64,000 nt of DNA from Sialis fuliginosa (GCA_961205875.1 OY540818.1:19008761-19072760); one strand, 5' to 3'. Counted from the first letter of the stretch, positions 42,299-53,962 are shown. The notes: generated by a model from the sequence alone, not told the origin. Program-made: numbers and translations.

Positions 42299-42600
42299 CC
42301 TACTCGATGCACGTTTAAGGTAATATAGCACATACATATTTAATATATAATTTATCCTGACACAATCTACATAAAGTATTTCTTGTGTTTGAGTGTAATA
42401 AGCACGTGTCGCTCACAACCCAATGCACTACAATTACCGCACAGTTACTTCCTGTTTGGAACTCCATTACGACAAAGCGCGGTCAATGTATGTCGCTAAA
42501 ACCACCAAATTACCTATTCCTATCTGTTGTGATTGCAGCACACAGGCGCATCCTACGAATTTAAAACTATTGCATTTCGGCACTCGAATAAAAAAAATCA
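42299..42600. other. No gene seen
   Basis: About 300 bp of less AT-rich unassigned DNA. Opposing open frames (42423-42632 plus and 42467-42685 minus) overlap each other and run into the MITE at 42601, so neither is supported. Confidence 0.35.
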
Positions 42601-43148
42601 TAAGGTACTGGCACCAGTTATGGCCGCTATAAGAGCAAAATTTACTGTTTTTGTGATTGGCGGGCTTCTTTTTTGTAATTCTCATGTGGACTCATGTTAC
42701 TAATAAAGCAAGTAACTCTTTATTTAATCAATTTAATTACCAAAGTCTGTTTTTTAAATTATAGCCATTTATTTTGTTTATGTATTTTCTTCAGTAATGG
42801 ATAAAGTAAAATCAGTAATTGGTACGCAGTGATGGACACTTGCTAATGATAAGTACTACGACACAAAATATATAAAAGAAAGAACCGTCAAATTTGAAAT
42901 AATGTAAAGCAGTTGCTATGATAATATAATAATTAACAAATAAATTATACTAATAATTAGTTTAAATGTCCACCATTTTGACACCTATTGGCCGATTTTC
43001 ATCAAATCACGCTGTAAGACAGTTAAATGTATATAGATTAATATTCAGAAATGGTTGTAATCAAATATCAACACATATTTCTAATTCAGTACATTTAATT
43101 AAAAAAGCCATTACTGGGGTCATATCCAAGACTGGTGCCAGTACCTTA
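42601..43148. mobile_element. MITE, GGTACTGGCACCAGT family, copy 2 (longest)
   Basis: Ends are TAAGGTACTGGCACCAGTTA and AGACTGGTGCCAGTACCTTA, including the TA on each side. The interior matches copies at 15510 and 59855 (AGTAACTCTTTATTTAATCA, GATAAGTACTACGACACAAA, GCAGTTGCTATGATAATATA). The open frame 42966-43256 is a by-product. Confidence 0.93.
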
Positions 43149-43924
43149 TTTGTTTATCAAAAAAATCATCATTTTCGTAATAGTACTGGTGTAGTTCAAA
43201 TTAGAGATACTCATAGTAAGAGTTCTGACAGCCCGAGCCGATTTCTGATTGATTGAAGTAGCCATGTGTCACCCTGATTGAGGAACTATTTTTATTTACT
43301 CAAATACCCCACACACATGGGCGTCCGAAGAAGGTAAATAAATAGATGCAAAACTGTATACTATAATTAAATAGATATAATTTATTTGTGTATAAATTTT
43401 GCCCCCCCCTTTGGAAAATTGTCTGCGGACCCCCACACATGTTACGCCATTGGTCACCTAGATCTGTCACACGTTAGAGTAAATTCTCTTCATTGCGTTA
43501 ATTATAATTGAATATTGTTGTCGTTAAATATAGGAAAGGTACTTCTATTATATTGAATGCTAAATATGGGTACGGTAGGTTACGCACTAGATAATATAGT
43601 TTATGTAAACAAAATGCATACAAATGTATCAATTGTTCACATGATAAAATGCAAGTAGTTTTTTTTCGAAGCAATTATTTGGTAAATATAAATTAAATAC
43701 ATTTTACGAAAAATTTTCACAAACAAAATAATCATATTTTTTGTATCAATCTGAAACGATCACAAAGCTTCTCGTATCTTCGATACACGAGAGAAAATGG
43801 AAGCTATCTCGTCTCAGTCTGTAGGGAATATAAAAATTGGAATATATTAATTTGAGGAGAGCAAGAAAATGCTTTTTAGAGGAAGGAGGGGTATTTTTTC
43901 AAACAATTTTCGCCGTGATGTATG
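43149..43924. other. No gene seen; degraded hAT-like piece
   Basis: Positions 43400-43455 (C run, then ACACATGTTACGCCATTGG) resemble a decayed hAT MITE end. Positions 43755-43800 (ACGATCACAAAGCTTCTCGT) are shared with 57493-57515. Copy 4 of the TTTTCGCCATGATG family begins near 43900. Confidence 0.45.
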
Positions 43925-43926
43925 TA

Positions 43927-44319
43927 CAGTCGCCTGCAGAACTCGTCTGGCACCCTAAAGGCTAGAATCGCTTACAACAGATTCCAAATTTAAAGACAAA
44001 CATCATCGGTTATCTTTTTCTATCAAGTTTAATATATTTAAATACTAAAATTCGGAATATCAAATATTTATTGCTACAAAATTTACGTATACAATTTTCA
44101 ATAGATTACATATTAATTTAATTACACAAATATATATAAGTTACCTATTATAAACGAAGAATAGTTCTTCATCTAGCAAATAAATTTCAAAATATCTGTC
44201 TTTGTTTGATACATGGAGAAACGATTTAAATATTATAATTGCACAAATGGGAGAAGCCTACTAAGTTTGTGATAAACGAAAATGAATACAAACTGCAAGA
44301 CCATTAATGCAGGCGACTG
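43927..44319. mobile_element. Intact MITE, CAGTCGCCTGCA family (satellite founder)
   Basis: Ends are CAGTCGCCTGCA and TGCAGGCGACTG with TA at 43925-43926 and 44320-44321. It is inserted in the TTTTCGCCRTGATGT / GTGTCTGTCTG repeat, whose halves lie on both sides. On the minus strand its first 115 bp match the satellite monomer: AACTTAGTAGGCTTCTCCCA and CAAACAAAGACAGAT among others. It then continues with TATTTTGAAATTTATT where the monomer switches to other DNA. No coding region. Confidence 0.93.
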
Positions 44320-45392
44320 TACATGTGTCTGTCTGTCTGTCTGAAAACACAGTAACTCAAAAACAACAAATCGAAAAATAAAAATTAATTTTCATCTGAA
44401 AGAATTTTTTTTTACATACGCCCCTGGTTCTGAAATGTATGTATATTAATTTTTGTGTTATCACGTACTACTGTTCATTTTAAAATTGCATTAAAAATCC
44501 TCACCAAACAATAAAAAAACAGCAAAAGCTGAACAAAAAATAAATAATTATACATTCATCTGACATAGCCTCACATATGTCACATCAGAACACATGTAAA
44601 AGAGTGGCATCCCTTTCTTGCACTAATTGCTGTATGCTTCTAATTATTAGAGTTTTATTTGACACGTGAGTGCAGTATACAACATCCTCCCCACCCCTTA
44701 CTATTCTAAACGTACATATATATATAGGATGTTTAATATATTGGTTATTCGGAATAAAATATAAATCGGAAAATGAGAATTTTTTTAGGATTTTTTTTAG
44801 AATAATAAAAAAACAATCAAATGAAGTTTACAAATAATAAAAAAAAAAATATATAAAACAAAATTGTGACTGTAGCGTTGTTACACTGAGTACATATTTT
44901 TTGTTATGTGCTTTACTGTGGAAAACAGAACTTCCAGAACAAAAAAATGCGTTATTTACATGAGTTTTCCATCAAAGTACATACGATTATTAAAAAATAT
45001 CGATTTTTGCAAACACTCTGAATGAAAAAAAACGACTTTAAATTGTTTATTAAAACCGTATTTGTTAACCAATCGTAAAAATCGTTTGTACTTCGATGTG
45101 AAATTTATCTAAAAAGCTACAGTTAAAATTTCAAGTCCATCGGATGGAAAATGGTTTTCGGTTGCTTATTTTGTTTTTGTTTTGACTTGAGACCGAATTA
45201 CGGTGCCCCTTTACTTTACTATATATTCATTATCACTAATTTTTCACCACTTTCACCATCTAGGTTGTTTCGTTCGTTCAAGAAACACTTTCGAAAATGA
45301 GCCCTAAAATTAAAATTAAAATTTTTTCGCTTATCATTTTTAAGATGTTTGTACATCATTTAAGCCAATTAAAAAATGGTCAATTAATTCTG
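44320..45392. other. No gene seen
   Basis: The start (GTGTCTGTCTGTCTGTCTG) is the right half of the interrupted dispersed repeat. The rest is AT-rich unassigned DNA. Confidence 0.4.
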
Positions 45393-45662
45393 TAAGAGAT
45401 TGAAAAAATAGTTGTTATTTTCAATGAAATAGTTACTAGTAGAATTTTTTTTGGAAAATAGTTGATAAATAGTTTTTTTTACGATTTAATAATAATTAGT
45501 GCAAACGAAGCAGTAAAAAGTGTCGCAAATAGTTGGAAAGGTAGTTGATTTCAAATTGTGTTCAATCAAACCAGTTTTCTGAAAACGGTGGAGATATGTT
45601 ATAAAAATTACAATAAATACATTTTTACGCAGTAGTTGAAAAACTATTTTTCCAATCTCTAG
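45393..45662. mobile_element. MITE with AGAGATTG ends
   Basis: The left end is AGAGATTGAAAAAATAGTTG and the right end is CTATTTTTCCAATCTCTA, its complement with small changes. It matches 9862-10106. No clear target duplication was seen; the short AT-rich flanks make it hard to judge. Confidence 0.7.
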
Positions 45663-46047
45663 TTATAAGTTACATATATTAAATGATTCTCAGAAATGCC
45701 ATCCATGTAAATAAAATGTCAACATGTCTCCACATATTTTTAAAGAAAATATGCGGCTATTAAAATTTCAATACATATATTATTTTTTCATGATCGAAGC
45801 ACTTTGAGTGTACGGATCATAATTTTTACGAGAGCATAAAAACGTGGTAGCATTTGTTCACGGATTTAAAACCAATCGTTATTTTTTACTGTGTAACGTT
45901 TCATAATAAAAATGATGTAAGTCCAGCAAACGTGATATTCACGGCACGATACATGAGTGCAGTTTGTGAATTTCATCAGTAGCGGCTCGTACAAATAATT
46001 AACATTTTTTTTATAACTTGTATGTTTCATCGACACCAGTAAGAATT

Positions 46048-46330
46048 CAGGGGTTCGAACCGGAACTGAACCTAAAACCGAAAACCGGAAAACCCGTTAT
46101 TTTTTGCCGGAACGAAAACCGGAACAGAACCGAAATAATAATATCGGTTTTTACGGTTCAGTACATGTTAAAATACGCGCGTTAATATAATCTTATTTCT
46201 CACTTCTATTTTCTGGCTATCATACAAGTAGGTACCATAAAATATTCTAAATTATGGTAGAATTTTTTTTTTTAATACAAATAATTTTTTTTTAATTAAT
46301 CACTCGGAGCTGAACCGAAAACCGAAAAAA
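46048..46330 (+). mobile_element. hAT fragment, CGAACCGGAACTGAA family, copy 2
   Basis: It starts CAGGGGTTCGAACCGGAACT and shares ACCGGAACAGAACCGAAA, ATCGGTTTTTACGGTTCAG and CTATCATACAAGTA with 18842-19046. Around 46300-46330 a GAGCTGAACCGAAAACCGAA motif suggests a second internal repeat. Confidence 0.75.
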
Positions 46331-46484
46331 ATATATATATAGGTTAGATAGCAGCCGTCAGATATAAAACCCATGAAGAAGAAGAAAAAGGTTAGCTAAT
46401 ACAAATTTATGTTATGATAGTCGATAAAATAGGTCACGCGTTTGCATATCACATTCCCATTTTTTAATCTAAAGTAATTGTATA

Positions 46485-46631
46485 GTTAATATTTTTTTCA
46501 GGATATAAAGTAGCCTATGTCCTTCCTGATGATGCAAGCTATCTCCCTGCAGAATTTCATCAAGATCGGTTTAGCTGTAAAAATATAACAAACAGTTAGA
46601 TACACTTTCGTATTTATAATATTAGTATGGA
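46485..46631 (-). mobile_element. Helitron-like terminal segment
   Basis: On the minus strand it begins CCATACTAATATTATAAATA followed by ATCTAACTGTTTG, then ACCGATCTTGATGAAATTCT and GGACATAGGCTACTTTATAT. The same order, start excepted, is seen at 58380-58480. ATACTAATATTATAAA starts and the CCGATTTTGATGAAATTTGG body are common in insect Helitron-like non-autonomous elements; the exact family is inferred. Confidence 0.5.
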
Positions 46632-46794
46632 TTCTAATCTAGAATTTTGATACTTGTATATATGTGTTTTTAAATGTACTCTTGAGATTAATTTTTTCAA
46701 CGTTTCGTCACACATTGCAGTGGACATCATAAGGGATCTTATAAGCTAAGATTTAGAATAATTTATTTACAATACATCATGATACAAATATATA

Positions 46795-47185
46795 TACAGT
46801 GTATTCCAAGTTGATTAAGACATAGGAAATTTAACATGTGGGCAATTAGAAATGTTGTAGTAACCTTTGGTCAAATTTAACGATGATGATTGGTGCATTT
46901 TGAAATGCCGCCACAAAATTTTATAAAATAGTAATCAGTATTTTGTTTTCAAATTTATATCTGCCAAAAAATATTATTATAATTTTATCTAGGTTGCTTA
47001 AATTAATGAAATTAAAGTTGAAAACAAAATACTGTTGATTAATTTAAAATTTATCAGTTAGTTTCGAGGCGGCATTTCAAAATGCACCAATCACACATCG
47101 TTAAATTTGACCAAAGGTTACTACAACATTTCTAATTGCCTCCATGTTAAATTTTCTATGTCTTAATCAACTTGGAATACACTGA
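46795..47185. mobile_element. Palindromic TA-target MITE, GTGTATTCCAAGTT family, copy 2
   Basis: Ends are TACAGTGTATTCCAAGTTGA and TCAACTTGGAATACACTG. It includes the outer block TTAAGACATAGGAAATTTAA and its complement, which copy 1 keeps only at the right side. Otherwise as at 27441-27778. Confidence 0.9.
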
Positions 47186-48170
47186 ATGTATCTTTCCACC
47201 ATGACAATATATGCAACTTTTTTTCAAGCTACCACTGATCGTTCAATACGTATGTATATGTACAATTGTTTCTTTTCGACAATGAATGACCATCCCCCCC
47301 CCTCTTACCCCTCCCCCATTCCGTTTTTCGTTTGTTTTCTATTTACGTGCAGTTTTAATGAGTGATTTTAGCAGCCGCTTGATTTTTTTACACACAGCTG
47401 TTAGAGGAATTAAAAATTCGTAAACATGATTTGAATTTTAAACTAATTGCATTTCTAAATTTCACTTACAAAATGTAAATGCGTTTTAGGGTAAATACGG
47501 TTACGAGGTGGCGTGTATTTTTTAATTATTTTTTTCGTGTTTATGTTGAACTTTATTGTACATTTTTTATGCGATTAAGCTCAGTTGTTTTTAATTCGTC
47601 ATATTTTGATATTTTATTGATACAATAATTAAAATTTAATTTTCGTTTTTTTATTATTATAATAAAGAGAAAAAGTCTATTGGTATATTGTCCGTCTGTC
47701 CGTCCGTAGTATAGTTTAATAACTACTTAACTGATTCAGTTGAAATTTAGAATATATAAGTTTTTGGAAAAAATATTAATAATTTTGAAAAACCCATTAT
47801 TTGTCGTGATTAAAAAACTGCCCAAATACACGTCTTTATGAGCTTATTTCAAAAATATATACATATTGTCTCTTGAAAAAATTATCTACCCGCGAAAAAT
47901 GGTAAAAACTAGCATAATGAATTTTTTTGTTGACACTAACCTTTACCGAACCGATTTGGATCAAACATTTACGAACGTTTACCTTATGAAAAGGGTCAGC
48001 AGTAAAAAAAAATGTAACACAAGTCAGAGACAATTTATATTATTAATTAATATAGACATTTAGAGAAATATTCCAGAAGCATCTATTATCCTGAGGTCAT
48101 TTCTAACCTAAATCAACATTTAAACCAATCTCTATAACGTATACACTGCAAACATAAATAAACAAATTAA
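47186..48170. other. No gene seen
   Basis: Unassigned DNA with C-rich stretches at 47293-47325. Opposed open frames at 47836-48063 are AT-driven. Positions 47690-47720 contain a GTCCGTCTGTCCGTCCG simple repeat. Confidence 0.4.
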
Positions 48171-48178
48171 AATTACAG

Positions 48179-48454
48179 GCACAGAGAATTTCATCAACCT
48201 TCAACCGTTAGCAAACGTGCAAAATCATTTCGCTCCCTTTCACAAATTCGGCCATATTCTTGTCTTAATTTGTCTCATCAAGAAGCCTGTCGCACAAATG
48301 ACAAATACAACTCGGCGAGAAAATGGATATATGTAAATAGCATTGGCTCTAAGGACCACAATGATTCGTCTTCATTATTCAGCGTATCGGCGATGTTGCC
48401 ACCACCACTGTCGCCAGGAGTACCAACTTGCTACACGTGTCAGGTGTACTTGTA
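48179..48454 (+). CDS. Best unidentified exon-like segment in the window
   Basis: An AG acceptor (AAATTACAG, ending 48178) opens a frame of 91 codons to a TAA at 48452-48454. It starts HREFHQPSTVSKRAKSFRSL and ends PPPLSPGVPTCYTCQVYL. It is serine-rich, with high complexity and clearly more GC than its flanks. Donor-like sites CAG|GTGTAC (48443/48444) and TT|GTAAAG (48451/48452) lie at its end, so it may be an internal exon of about 265-273 nt. There is no ATG near the start. The polypyrimidine tract is weak. I do not recognise the protein. Confidence 0.35.
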
Positions 48455-48527
48455 AAGTGATGTGGTGGCAGGACTGGATTCAGGGAAAATAAAAATATTT
48501 TTTTTTTTATGTGAATAACGTCTACTT

Positions 48528-49337
48528 ACAAGGGGAAGCAACAGCACGGTTAATGAGAATTTCAATGAGTTTGTGGTATGTCAAACTAGAGCAAAAATAA
48601 AAAGACACGCGTCCAACAATTTGATCTCATAGGCCTAAATTACAAAGATAATTAACTTTGAAAATTTGTGTATTCAATATAACCGTGTATTATGTTCGCC
48701 CTACGGTCAACGCGATGGCGTCTCGCCTTGTTTTAAGATTTTGATTTTAATTTTTATTTACAATTATTTTTTATTTTTTTGTACACATTACCTCTCCCAC
48801 TTGCGTAAAAATCGATAAATAAAACATATATTATTATTGACAATGAAAATATTGATATATACGCCAGTACATAATTATTAATTTGTTTTAAAGTAAATTT
48901 AATTTATTACTGACACAACTCATTAGTTTTTAATTAATAAATTGAAAAGTTTTAATAAAAAACAAACTTGAAAGAAACCACAAACATCTATTGTCAATAA
49001 TAATATGTTTTATTTATGTCTAATTTATCGATTTTTACGAAAGTGGGAGAGGTAATGTGTACAAAAAAATAAAAAATAATTGTAAATAAAAATTAAAATC
49101 AAAATCTTAAAACTAGGCGAGACGCCAGCGCGTTGACCGTAGGGCCAACACACTTATATTTCGAGCGAACATAATACACGGTTATATTGAATACACAAAT
49201 TTTCAAAGTTAATTATCTTTGTAATTAAGGCCTATGAGAACAAATTGTTGGACACGTGTCTTTTTATTTTTGCTCTAGTTTGACATACCACAAACTCATT
49301 GAAATTCTCATTAACCGTGCTGTTGCTTCCCCTTGTT
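48528..49337. mobile_element. 0.8-kb foldback element
   Basis: Left arm 48528-48844 and right arm 48990-49337 are inverted copies: ACAAGGGGAAGCAACAGCAC at one end and GTGCTGTTGCTTCCCCTTGT at the other. The inner edges are ATTATTGACAAT and ATTGTCAATAAT. Differences are scattered single bases. The loop is about 145 bp and AT-rich. No transposase. No target duplication found. Confidence 0.9.
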
Positions 49338-49418
49338 AGTGATTCACGCCAGCCAGATACAGGGGGGGGGGGGATTTAAGATCTTGATATATCGTTTTTC
49401 AATAAAATAGTTAATTTA

Positions 49419-49924
49419 TATAATAGGCATGATGCCTAATTTTTAAAAACTATTTTATGATGATCTTACGTGTCTCTTATTTCCAAAAAAATACTTATTT
49501 CTGCAGAAAATAAAGGTTTAATCACAAAAATTTACCCTTTTAAAACTAATTTTAAATTTGACGCATTTTTACGTCACGCCTATGTAAACACTCCTTGTCA
49601 ACAATAATAAATCCTTGTTCCATCGCTAATGTTTCTCGGTTTTACTTTTGGTAACACAAAACTGAGCAAATTGATAATTTAAAACCACAAAATAATTTAT
49701 AAACAGTGCAGATATTAATCAAACAAAAATGACGTTTACGAAGCCGTGACGTCATCCATTTTTATCAAACATGGCGGATTGCTGTATTTTGCGTTTTCAT
49801 TTTAACAAAAATCATATTAATCTCACTTTTATTATAAAAATAAATACATTTTTTGGAATCTTTTTAACTTATTTCGTTATTTAAAATCATAATTTCAGTG
49901 ATACTTTGTTACTGGCATTTTGCC
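49419..49924. mobile_element. MITE, GGCATGATGCC family, copy A
   Basis: It begins TATAATAGGCATGATGCC and ends CTGGCATTTTGCC. It matches 60664-61161 across most of its length, including TAAATCCTTGTTCCATCGCT, TGCAGATATTAATCAAACAA and CAAACATGGCGGATTGCTGT. No protein frame. Copy B has the better-preserved right end. Confidence 0.85.
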
Positions 49925-50033
49925 TAATGCAATGTTAGGTCTCCGAAATGTTGGATTTGATAAGATTTTTTACGTAGATTATGAATTTTTTCGTTTCTTT
50001 ATAAAAATTGATAAATTAACAATTAATTTGAAA

Positions 50034-50170
50034 AGTTAATATCTCAGCTTGGCGCGATCATACAGACTCAAACTTTTGTTTAAGTATAGCTGACACTATT
50101 GACTTTAAGTGTACCAAGTGCCCAAAGACCGTAGCGACCCCCTCCCCTAATATTTTTCTCAATCAACTTG
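50034..50170 (+). repeat. 184-bp family, single unit
   Basis: It contains GTTAATATCTCAGCTTGGCG plus CGATCATACAGACTC, then AGCTGACACTATTGACTTTA and CCCAAAGACCG. This follows the order of the satellite unit at 23136, diverged outside the core. Confidence 0.85.
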
Positions 50171-50701
50171 AACAGTTGATTGAGAAATTGAAAAATACAC
50201 AAAAATATTGTATGCAAATTTTTCATAGGATCATCCGCTTACAAGAAATACGATAGTAAACAAAGTTCTGCAGAATTTTAACAAAATCGAATCACATTAA
50301 TATATTTTGTAGTCGGTTGTATTTCCAGAAACCCGCACGCCATTCCTGAGGATTATCCGTCGCATTCTATTTCACAGGATATAAAACGAGATTGCTGAAA
50401 TGGGATCTTCACATAATTTTCTCTGAAAACTGCAACTGTTTATTTGCAGCAGATGTTTGTTGTTTGTATGTTTTATAGTTTGCTTTCTCGATTACGATAC
50501 TCTTGTTCTATATACGTGAATCTAGAATACCTTTTTTTTATTACGAGTAAACGTATTAAAAAAAATTTGTTACTTTTTTACACATACATATTAATAAACA
50601 GTATACTAATTATGAAACAATTTTAAACTAAAACTTTAGCCCCTTCCTCCCTCTTTCCCCTAAGATTATTAGTTTTTATTTAATATCTGAATAACACAGG
50701 G

Positions 50702-51209
50702 CAGAAAAAAATCTTTTTTTTTTGCATTTTCTCAAAGTAGAATATTTCAAAAGTATTCTCTGAAAATTTCAGACAAATGTCCTGTCCATAGACGATTCAG
50801 TGTAAGTTCCAAAATAGTTTTTTTATCTGCATGCAAATCGTACTCAAAACTTTAAACGCGTTTTTCTCGAAACCATGTTTTTGAAGTAGGTGATCACTGT
50901 AACTTGAGAACGGCTTTTTCGATCGGTTTGAAATTTTTCTCACTTATTCTATACATAATTGTCCTCCGAATGGACGAAGAATTTTTTTTTATAGTCGAAA
51001 ATGCGAGTGAAATTTTAGTCGAATAAAAAACATTGACTTTCAACATCCGCAATTTTGTGAAAATTCAAAATTTTTCAAATCCCTTCGTCCATCCGGAGCA
51101 TTATGTCATTAGCTAATGATCCCTTTTGTTTTTTTTTATTTCAGATGATCTAGTGACGAGCAGCAGTGATCACGGCAAAACACCTCTTTTGGACCCCTCC
51201 CAAATTTAC
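50702..51209 (+). mobile_element. Dispersed element, inverted partner at 62790-63312
   Basis: Long shared blocks with the minus strand of 62790-63312 include GTGATCACTGTAACTTGAGA, CGGTTTGAAATTTTTCTCAC, CATTAGCTAATGATCCCTTT and CAGATGATCTAGTGACGAGC. Both also have an AACTGGGTCT(T/G)CCCCCTTA segment nearby. No frame is conserved between the copies. Confidence 0.85.
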
Positions 51210-51960
51210 TGTATCCCACTTATTTCTTAATATTTTGCTATAAAAAAATTATAATATTTTCTGTAAATATGTGGAAAAACATTTGTTATTAATTATTTTA
51301 ATGCGTGGCCAAAAAAAATCCCAACTGGGTCTTCCCCCTTAAACTAATCGTTTTTGAGATGTTTTAGCTCCCTCGAGAAGAATTTCCGGACTCATGTCCT
51401 TATAAACTTTCTCGCTTAAAATAAATCCTGGATCCACTGTTCAAGTTTTTTTTTTCATTCCTTATAAATCACCCAAAATATATATTGCGTAATTTTTACT
51501 CAAAAACATACGTCGCAAACACCATCTAGCGGCAGTCATACATAACTAACAGCGCGTCACGCCCATTCCCCAAAGCCGGCGTGATCGCTATGGTTATATT
51601 GGTACAAATAAAATTCTCAGCTAACTGCCGATGGTGGCGGCGCTGAGCGGAGCAATGTTCAATTAAAATTGTTAACACCACATACTCCAGCAATCTCTGT
51701 GGGACATATTAACTGATGGACCCAACACGTCTCTATTAATTGAAAGCAATTGGGACTTCTGTTCGTTCTAGGATGATGAAATACGTATTACCATTATTTC
51801 ATCTATTGAACTTTTTTATTATATAAATAATAATAAATCATTTTTATTCAGGGTAAGGGTGCGCCAAACATTTCAATCCCCCTCCCCCCTTTTTTCGAAA
51901 TACTAAATTATGCTCCTTTCCGTGGTTTTATGTCGATGGTAATTTTGAATTTGATATATA
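51210..51960. other. No gene seen; less AT-rich patch at 51500-51720
   Basis: The patch includes ACACCATCTAGCGGCAGTC and a GATGGTGGCGGCGCTGAGCG segment. The CACCATCTAGCGGC word loosely resembles insulator-type and transposon-type motifs in insects. No frame or splice pattern supports a gene. Confidence 0.3.
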
Positions 51961-52350
51961 TACAGTGTATTCTAAGTTGATTAAGACATAGGAAATTTAA
52001 CATGGGGACAATTAGAAGTGTTGTCAAATTTAACGATGTGTGATTGGTGCATTTTGGAATGCCGCCACAAAATTTAATAAAATAGTCATTAGTATTTTGT
52101 TTTCAAGTTTATATCTACCAAAATATATTATTATAATTTTATCTAGGATGCTTACTTTAATTTCATAAATGTATTTTATTGTTTGAAACAAAAAACTGTT
52201 GATTAATTTAAAATTTATCAGTTAGTTTCGAGGCGGCATTTCAAATTGCACCAATCACACATGGTTAAATTTGACCAAAGGTTACTAAAACATTTCTAAC
52301 GGTCCCCATGTTAAATTTCCTGCCTTAATCAACTTGGAATACACTGCATA
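51961..52350. mobile_element. Palindromic TA-target MITE, GTGTATTCCAAGTT family, copy 3
   Basis: It starts TACAGTGTATTCTAAGTTGA and ends TCAACTTGGAATACACTG. It lacks the AGTAACCTTTGGTC block on the left side, which it keeps on the right, so a small deletion breaks its symmetry. Confidence 0.9.
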
Positions 52351-53105
52351 ATATGTTACAAATACTATATTTGGTTTTATTAATGAAAAAATGATAATAT
52401 AGTCTAAAAGTGATCATTAAAGATTTTTAAATTTTTATTTCGTTTTGCAGAGATTTTACCCCTTAAAATGGTGATTCACCCTTTAAGACTTGAATGTAAT
52501 TAGTTTGTAAAAAAAATTTTTTACACATTAATTACAGTGAAAATAAAGTAACCTTAAAGTCTTAAACATCAACTCTTACTTAAAATTTAATAAATTCTAA
52601 TGGTATTAGATTTAATAAACTACATATATAAAAGTTATTTTTTTACTAAAAGGTTTATGTCCTTAGACCAGAATAATTCCTTTAGACTAGTTTAGAAAAA
52701 CCATTATATATTTAGATAAATTTTCTTTTTTGTATGTAGAACATTTCGTCCTTTCTTGTCTTAATTGATGAAAGTTTCTAATAAATACTATAAAAAAAAT
52801 AAACCTACATCAAGTCGCCTTCGTCTAAGGTGATAAAAACGATCGTATTATCCCCTCCCCCCCTCTGTTAAACTTAGTATCTAATTCAAGATTCAACGCA
52901 TGTACCTCGGCGCCGCAAAAACAAAGGTGATTGTAGTTAGTTGACATGGGGGGGGGGGGCAGTATTTGTGTGACATAATCCGAACATTATGACGCGGACA
53001 AACACGACGAACCAAAGCCATTAATGTGAGACCCAAAATATTCAGGTGGATACGTGTAACGTTCATTAGGCCGAGTGCGTACTGAAGAAATTAGTTTCAG
53101 TCATA
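52351..53105. other. No gene seen
   Basis: AT-rich DNA with C-rich and G-run tracts at 52850-52864 and 52948-52959. No family recognised. Confidence 0.4.
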
Positions 53106-53900
53106 TAGACATAGAGAATGGACCACGCATCTGAATCGAGAGCAGAGTCGTGTCAAAAGAAAGAGATGGAAACAAGTTTGGAATATACTTGTCCTTTTTT
53201 GAACAGGAGTGTAACTATTTCATTCTTTTCCCCGAATATTAAAAATATTCATAGATATATATATATATAAAGAGGTTAAAAAACAAAAAATAATTAACGT
53301 AAAAAAACCAATTATTGTTTTATAAATAATATAAGTTTCGAATTTTTTGACCCAATTTTAATATCTTGTTCTTTCTTTATCGTAGCTTCGTAATGTAACC
53401 TAATATTTAAAAAAATATTTAAAATTTTGTTTGTTTGTTTTGTATGTGCTGTTTGTAAATGTAGCAATCCACCTCATCATTTTGTAGCAACCATTGATTT
53501 AAAACTATTTTTTATTAATATATATTTAATATTTTTGGTAGCAAAAATATTTTTTTCCCGGAATATCCGTTCATAATTTTGCAAATTTCTATCAGATCAA
53601 TTGATGTTTTTTTTTAAATTTCCTCGATGAAATATGAACCATTATAGTATGTTTATTGTTTATATTATTTACTTTTCTAATAAAAAACTTATTGCACAAA
53701 AATCACAAGATAGATATACAAAAACATATCTGACAGAAATACTACCCTGAACTATAGTAAGCTACCAACCAGATTCTTAGAAAAAGAGGTAGATATATTC
53801 CAAACTACACTGCATCTCTCTCTCCCTTTTTGAACAGATGTTACACCATTGAGTTAATACAGAATGCACTGTCCATTCTCTATGTCTATGGTTTCAGTAT
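53106..53900. repeat. Weak inverted repeat enclosing AT-rich DNA
   Basis: CATATAGACATAGAGAATGG near 53103-53122 has its complement CCATTCTCTATGTCTAT near 53874-53890. TTGGAATATACTTG and AGATATATTCCAAACT also pair. The arms are about 110 bp and diverged, consistent with an old foldback element of about 0.8 kb. Its right end meets a GC-rich CTAGGGGCTTTGCC segment. Confidence 0.55.
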
Positions 53901-53904
53901 TTAT

Positions 53905-53962
53905 AACTAGGGGCTTTGCCTTCAGAGCGCTTCGTGCCCCAACCCCTAATCGCGCCATTTTT
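53905..53962 (-). mobile_element. Possible Helitron 3' end 1
   Basis: On the minus strand: GATTAGGGGTTGGGGCACGA, AGGCAAAGCCCCTAGTT. A GC-rich hairpin-capable segment ending in CTAG fits a Helitron-like 3' terminus. Similar ends lie at 54552-54570 and 56682-56710. Confidence 0.4.

Noticed and set aside
42423..43256. Several short frames around 42.4-43.3 kb
   Set aside because: They fall within or across the GGTACTGGCACCAGT MITE and are not shared by its other copies in a conserved frame.
51527..51545. CTCF-like insulator site (ACACCATCTAGCGGCAG)
   Set aside because: Only part of the consensus matches, and similar CATCTAGCGG words occur in insect transposons. Nothing in the context supports it.
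53258..53275. TATA-box promoter
   Set aside because: The ATATATATATATATA stretch is a plain microsatellite with no transcription start or gene downstream.
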